The notes under the pieces: generated by a model
Seen by the model: the letters and a program-made list of their open reading frames with translations, nothing else
What the model was told of the DNA's origin: nothing
Database searches by the model: none
Made by a program: the position numbers and the translations under genes
Part shown: positions 7,205-11,029 of the stretch, piece by piece
How positions within the stretch are numbered: position 1 is the stretch's first letter
Layout of the letters: each line of letters opens with the position of its first letter
Assembly (NCBI GenBank): GCA_002005505.1
Contig: KV908717.1
Span: 26,847-37,875, forward strand
Reading direction: 5' to 3'
Length of the DNA: 11,029 nucleotides
Source: Botryococcus braunii
Taxonomy: Eukaryota; Chlorophyta; Trebouxiophyceae

Positions 7205-7428
7205 ATTATGCAGTATGGGCTCAGCGCCGCGGTTCATCCTAGGTCAGATACACTCGCATATGGCAGAAGCACTCTTGTTCCAATAGAAACTTCTCGACTT
7301 TTCAGAGTTCTTTCTTGAGGAAGAGTGGGTTCAGGACAGGACAGGACGGAAGTTGATGGTGGACAGGACAGGACGGAAGTTGGGGCGGGGTCTCCAGCAT
7401 CTGAAAAGCGTTTGCAAACCCAATAAAT
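7205..7428. other. Non-coding stretch with a short tandem repeat
   Basis: No gene seen. It contains two exact 22-bp copies with core GGACAGGACAGGACGGAAG at 7334-7355 and 7361-7382 (period 27 bp). Each copy itself includes the GGACA pentamer twice. Confidence 0.6.
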
Positions 7429-7899
7429 TTGCAAGTCATAGCAAACCCGATATTGGATGGGGTGTTGACCCTGCTAACGGAAGCAATCTTAGCTTACATG
7501 GCGCATGTATGGTCTCTTTTCATCGTCAAAGTGGTATTGCAAGAAAATGCATTTTGGATGCCCCATTGGAGTATATGGTGCAGAGCATTTAACCGTGAAG
7601 AGGGTTGTTGCGGCTTGTGGAGAGGGCCTGGTTCTGGGGTACCAGACAAGGCTTATGGCGCGATTATGGTAAGAACCTTATACGCATATGGCCCTTACTC
7701 TCGCAGCTGGGGCTGGAGAGATAATCGTGCCGTTTCTAGACCCAGTGACGGGCGTGAGGTTGAACGATTCCGCGAGTCTCAAATGTACATGTCCGTTTAC
7801 ATGCGACACCGGGTTGATGCGGCTGCTTCATTGCTGTCTCCACCTTTCTTTTGCCTGAGCATTACTTGTGGAAACTTAAATGGAGAGCATTATTGGTGA
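7429..7899 (+). CDS. Weak hypothetical ORF (up to 156 codons)
   Basis: Unrecognised. The open frame begins at a TTG; the first ATG is at 7498, which would give 133 residues. The N-terminal part is hydrophobic (LDGVLTLLTEAILAYMAHVW, SLFIVKVVL) and could form a membrane segment; the remainder is Trp/Arg-rich with no motif I know. An overlapping frame (7353-7592) is also open. By a rough count an ORF this long is expected about once by chance in a window this size, so I would not accept it without expression or homology. Confidence 0.18.
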   Translation: MQVIANPILDGVLTLLTEAILAYMAHVWSLFIVKVVLQENAFWMPHWSIWCRAFNREEGCCGLWRGPGSGVPDKAYGAIMVRTLYAYGPYSRSWGWRDNRAVSRPSDGREVERFRESQMYMSVYMRHRVDAAASLLSPPFFCLSITCGNLNGEHYW

Positions 7900-8152
7900 A
7901 ATCCCATTTGCTTTGAAGGCAGCAATGGTTTGGCCGGGGTGCCGGCTCTTTCCCCATGAGCAGTTTTAATGAGTTGAGATGAAATATGTGTGGCTCATCC
8001 CATTGGACAAGGACAAGGAGGACCGGGTTTTGTGGATTTGCAGGGGGGTTTGGTACTCCTCTTAAAGATTTGAAAGAACATTTTTGTTCAACGAACACTT
8101 GAAGGGCTGGCCCTGGAAACTCTTGAAGGACCAGTACAGGAAGGCTGGCGTG
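7900..8152. other. Spacer, nothing recognised
   Basis: Between the weak ORF and the CATATGGTCAC repeat field. I see no conserved protein motif, RNA gene or strong repeat on either strand. Confidence 0.5.
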
Positions 8153-8411
8153 CATATGGTTACGTGTACGGAGATCCCTGTAGGGTGGTCCCCATATGGT
8201 CACAAGAACCTCATATGTATGGTCGCTCCCATATGGTCACAGAGATCACCATACATTGGCACCTATTCAGTCATGGGAAACCTATGTGGTGGCACACATG
8301 TGGTCATGAGGAACCCAAATGTATTTTTCATTAATGCTGGCACCCATAACATGCTCACGGTGATCCCCATATGGTCACCGCGATCCCCATGGGGTTGCAC
8401 CACATGGTCAC
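8153..8411 (+). repeat. Degenerate repeat field with the core CATATGGTCAC
   Basis: Core copies: 8153 (CATATGGTTAC), 8193, 8230 and 8368 (all CATATGGTCAC), and 8401 (CACATGGTCAC). The first three are spaced 40 and 37 bp and the last two 33 bp. Several are followed by AGAGATC/GCGATC/AGAGACC-like sequence, giving a unit of roughly CCCCATATGGTCACAGAGAT. Diverged relatives (CACATGTGGTCATGAGG near 8293) fill the gap. It is an old minisatellite; the open frames across it are by-products. Confidence 0.6.
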
Positions 8412-8547
8412 AGAGACCCTCATGAGGTGGTTGCGGTACCGGTGTCCATGTGATCCAAGGCCATGGGTGCATGTACCCAAACACCGCTGGGGGCCAGGTG
8501 TCTTCAGGTGTGGTATTACCATGTGTGCCGGGTCATGCCCACATGAC

Positions 8548-8549
<2 letters not shown>

Positions 8550-8579
<30 letters not shown>
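8550..8579 (+). repeat. T30 homopolymer
   Basis: Thirty consecutive T, followed by a single A and then the tRNA-like sequence. On the minus strand this is an A30 tail, such as retroposed RNAs leave at their 3' end. Confidence 0.9.
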
Positions 8580-8581
<2 letters not shown>

Positions 8582-8593
8582 CACCTCTCGTAC

Positions 8594-8662
8594 AGCGGTT
8601 GTGGTGTAGCGCATGGGGCGAAGTGTCGAGGTCGCCAGTTGGAATCTAGCTAGGTGGCCTTT
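8594..8662 (+). other. Degenerate tRNA-like sequence, possible SINE head or tRNA pseudogene
   Basis: An A-box-like TGGTGTAGCGC (8602-8612) is followed 35 bp later by a B-box-like AGTTGGAATCT (8637-8647; 8 of 11 match the GGTTCGAATCC consensus). GAGGTCGCCAG before the B box resembles a variable loop and T stem: GCCAG (8634-8638) pairs at 4 of 5 positions with CTAGC (8646-8650) around the 7-base loop TTGGAAT. A run of four T at 8660-8663 could end pol III transcription. There is no matching acceptor stem or D stem, so it is not a functional tRNA. It stands next to T30, an unusual arrangement for a simple SINE. Confidence 0.3.
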
Positions 8663-8818
8663 TGGGCAGATGGTGCCACTGGCTGCTTCTTTGGACTGCA
8701 CCACGTGTCTATGAGCGGATTCCAAATTAAGGCGATAGTAGCTTTCTTTGAATGCGCCCGCCTGAATGGATAACATCCAAAGTAACTATAGATTGGGGGT
8801 ATGCGTGTGCGTGCGTGC

Positions 8819-8821
<3 letters not shown>

Positions 8822-8901
<80 letters not shown>
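8822..8901 (+). repeat. (GT)40 microsatellite
   Basis: Eighty bases of uninterrupted GT, preceded by GCGTGTGCGTGCGTGCG, a degraded shoulder of the same repeat. Long alternating GT can adopt Z-DNA. Very long V/C-rich open frames across it are artefacts. Confidence 0.97.
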
Positions 8902-8903
<2 letters not shown>

Positions 8904-8910
8904 GTGCGTG

Positions 8911-8968
8911 TTTGTTTTTTTGTTTTTTTTTGTTTTTTTTTTTTTTTTTTTGGGGGGGGGGGGGGGGG
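8911..8968 (+). repeat. T-rich tract followed by G17
   Basis: TTTGT6-type blocks from 8911, ending in an unbroken T run 8933-8951, switch directly to 17 G (8952-8968). The G run can form intermolecular or slipped G-quadruplexes. Homopolymer lengths may be imprecise in the assembly. Confidence 0.9.
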
Positions 8969-8971
8969 TTT

Positions 8972-9740
8972 ACTGTATTGTTTTCAAAGGAAGCCCTACA
9001 TCAGGACTACATACAATCAGGCATGCCACTTGGTGCTAGCATGGGTGTGCTGGGCTACTTCACACTCACTGTTTGACCTTGGGGTGTTGCTTGTGAAGAC
9101 AACTTAGTTGCAATGTGAAGGATGTTTAAGGCAAACCCATTGGCGTACACAAACGACTTGGTCCAGCGCACGATCAGATTACAAATCATCATCAGCTGGC
9201 TCAGAAGAGACTGAGTCGCTCATCCTCAGCTGCCACAGTTGAAATGTCACTATCACCCAGGCAGAGGCCGACAAGCTGTACCTCCGGAGGATCGTACATC
9301 TCGTAAATAAGTACCTAACTCCCTATCTTCTCCGCATGTGCCGGGTCTTGCACACTCTTACTCTTTCTAGTACCTAACTCCCAAGAAAGTGCAATAAATG
9401 GCAATCACTCATGGGCTAACAAGACTCGCACTCTCCTTTGTCAAAAGATATCTTGTTCACAGGATAACTTTTTGTTGTTGTTGAACGCCTGAGTACACTT
9501 GGTAGATGATCATAAAATAATCAAGCAGTCACCGAATGCAAGCGATCTTTCTCCAGCAAATCAGAAAAAAATTAAAGCTGCAGGCCAAACAAAGTTTCGT
9601 GGAGTAACATCATATGATGCATGTGCTTGCACTTCTGTTGAAGGTCCTTTTTGAAACTATACTATCGAATTCCCTACTTTTGAGGGCTTTTTTACGGCTC
9701 TTTAAGAAAGTCCAAAGCTTTCGTCAAGCTCAGTGATAGG
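8972..9740. other. Long stretch without a supported gene
   Basis: No convincing CDS. A 44-codon open frame at 9243-9377 (+) reads protein-like in places (AEADKLYLRRIVHLV) and ends over the second of two AGTACCTAACTCCC copies (9310-9323, 9369-9382), but that length is not significant. Otherwise AT-richer spacer. Confidence 0.5.
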
Positions 9741-9746
9741 GATGGC

Positions 9747-9810
9747 AGTGCCATCATGGCACTCATGATCATTGGGAATTGATGGAATCAATACTGTGCA
9801 CTAGTGCACA
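9747..9810. repeat. Cluster of three short palindromes
   Basis: AGTGCCAT-C-ATGGCACT (9747-9763), ATTGAT-GGA-ATCAAT (9778-9792) and TGTGCACTAGTGCACA (9795-9810, perfect) lie within 64 bp. Each could form a small hairpin or bind a dimeric factor. No gene context explains them. Confidence 0.7.
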
Positions 9811-11029
9811 ATCTGCTCACACGCTTAAATTACCGATAACACTTTAAAAATCTGGCAGCTTCAAGCCGTGAATCTTGCACGGCACACCACCATGCTTTTG
9901 CGCTGAAGATGGAAACATACCGATCGTACTAAGTGGCAAACATGAATTGTCTTCTATTTGGTGTATGCATGTATGCGTAAAACCAAATGCGACACCAGGA
10001 AAATGGTGCGCCCTGACGACCTAAGCGGACAAGTGAACTGTGTCAGTCTCTTATGTAACCCCGTTTGGAACAGATATTATAGCGAGAGAAATCAGATGGG
10101 CGGGGAAATTGAAAGTCCATTGCTTTCAACAGGCAAAGCTACTGGCGTACAGACTGATAGATATAAGCAGTATTACTATAAGCTGTGCTGAAAACGGATT
10201 TCTTCCAGCAAATTGAACTTTTGGCATCAGAGAGCCGACTCCAAGGTCAGCCTACTAGTGAATTTTAAACAAGCGGCAAATTCTGAAATCATGGTATTCT
10301 GAGCATGAAAACCAAAACCACTGCAGTTGTGGATGCGTTGGGACGGAATACTCCCTGGAACGTCACTTAAACGGAAACAACCCTCTTGCAGATCCCTTCA
10401 CCTATTTCGAGATATATTGGGATATATCAGCACTGTCCGGAACTAATGGAGACGTCGCCACAAGCGATATTTCAGAAAGAGGCTTGGGCTTGCCAAAAGA
10501 GGGTTTTAACACAACAATGTGGGTCCTACATATGAGCTTTAGTCAAGGAGAGACAGTGCATTTGTGCACCTGAGCATCTATTGTATTTTCACGGAAGGAA
10601 AAGAAGCATAAACGTGAAATCAACGGACCGTCCTATTGATGTGCACGTGCAGGAGCTACGGAGATGAGGCAGCTATGAAGTGCGGAGGTCGGGCCAGCAT
10701 TTTAGCTGTGTTCTCGAGATTTGTTGGGACTCCCTCTGACGGCCAGTGCCCGGACGCTCATCACGGCTTTAACCCGGATTTGGTTGATGCCGTCCTTGCA
10801 TATTTTTGATGCCGTCTTAACCCTGGGGCCCAGAATTCTGCTGAAAAGGGAGGGGTGAGGGGAGCTGCATGGCCTACAGCCCAAACACATTATTTTGAAC
10901 ATAAGCGCACACCGTCCATCCATGCTTCTGTGTCAACATCATCTTTGTTCAACTATTTACCATACTTACTGCAATTTGCATGTCTGTTATACTTATGCCC
11001 CCCTTTCATTTCCTTTCGCCCCCTCTCTC
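9811..11029. other. Long stretch without a supported gene
   Basis: Short ORFs at 9958-10191 (+, TTG start) and 10702-10923 (-, ATG start, 73 codons) show no recognised motif. A hairpin GATATAT-TGGG-ATATATC lies at 10411-10428, and GATGCCGTC occurs twice within 30 bp (10786-10815). The right edge ends in a pyrimidine-rich run. Confidence 0.5.

Noticed and set aside
8150..8420. CRISPR-like array
   Set aside because: Core spacing is irregular, copies are diverged, spacers resemble one another, and the window is eukaryotic.
8594..8662. Functional tRNA gene
   Set aside because: No acceptor-stem or D-stem pairing, and three B-box mismatches to the consensus.
8752..9107. Open frames in all three plus frames, rich in Val/Cys/Phe/Gly
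   Set aside because: They are the translation of (GT)40, poly-T and G17; such repeats contain no stop codon in any frame.
9958..10191. 77-codon open frame
   Set aside because: TTG start, no motif, and length well within chance.
10702..10923. 73-codon minus-strand open frame with ATG
   Set aside because: Cys/Ser/Arg-rich with no recognised domain; length is expected by chance and there is no supporting context.

Overview
This is a nuclear eukaryotic window dominated by one partial Ty1/copia LTR retrotransposon, followed by one probable intronless F-box gene on the minus strand and about 4 kb of repeat-rich, apparently gene-poor DNA. The copia lineage (algal/plant-like reverse transcriptase motifs), the long (GT)n, poly-T and poly-G tracts, and the moderate GC judged by eye suggest a green-lineage genome: a green alga, a charophyte or a non-seed plant. 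The species cannot be fixed from the sequence alone.

1-5508 (+): copia element with its 5' LTR, primer-binding site and Gag start cut off by the window edge. It runs Gag (UBN2-like helical part, CCHC zinc knuckle), aspartic protease (DSG), GAG_pre-integrase, DDE integrase, a long low-complexity linker, reverse transcriptase (YVDD), RNase H, polypurine tract and a 702-bp 3' LTR with perfect TGTTGA...TCAACA ends. The polyprotein is broken twice: a one-base slip in a T7 tract at 1207-1213, and a deletion of about 19 nt at 1779-1783 that removes part of the integrase D-D-E spacing. Reverse transcriptase and RNase H remain in one open frame of about 1000 codons, so this is a fairly young but autonomously dead copy. 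The LTR contains an exact 135-bp block twice. A palindrome, AAGGTAC-N5-GTACCTT, occurs in two 96-bp tandem coding repeats of the pol linker, and relatives of it occur in the LTR.

5514-5985: spacer with no clear gene. 5986-6885 (-): 299-codon ORF with an N-terminal F-box. Immediately upstream of its ATG (6944-7204) lie three imperfect tandem copies of a 111-117-bp unit, whose lengths keep one minus-strand frame and whose two outer copies share an in-frame TGA at the same place.

7205-9000: mostly non-coding. It holds a weak ORF at 7429-7899, a 27-bp-period repeat at 7334-7382, a CATATGGTCAC-bearing degenerate repeat field at 8153-8411, a T30 tract abutting a degenerate tRNA-like (possible SINE) sequence, and a 151-bp stretch with no A on the plus strand made of (GT)40, T-rich and G17 blocks.

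9000-11029: no gene I can support. There is a cluster of three short palindromes at 9747-9810 and a few short repeats.

Nothing here amounts to a new multi-gene system. The most distinctive signals are the repeated palindrome and duplicated structured block of the retrotransposon, and the in-frame tandem array in front of the F-box gene.
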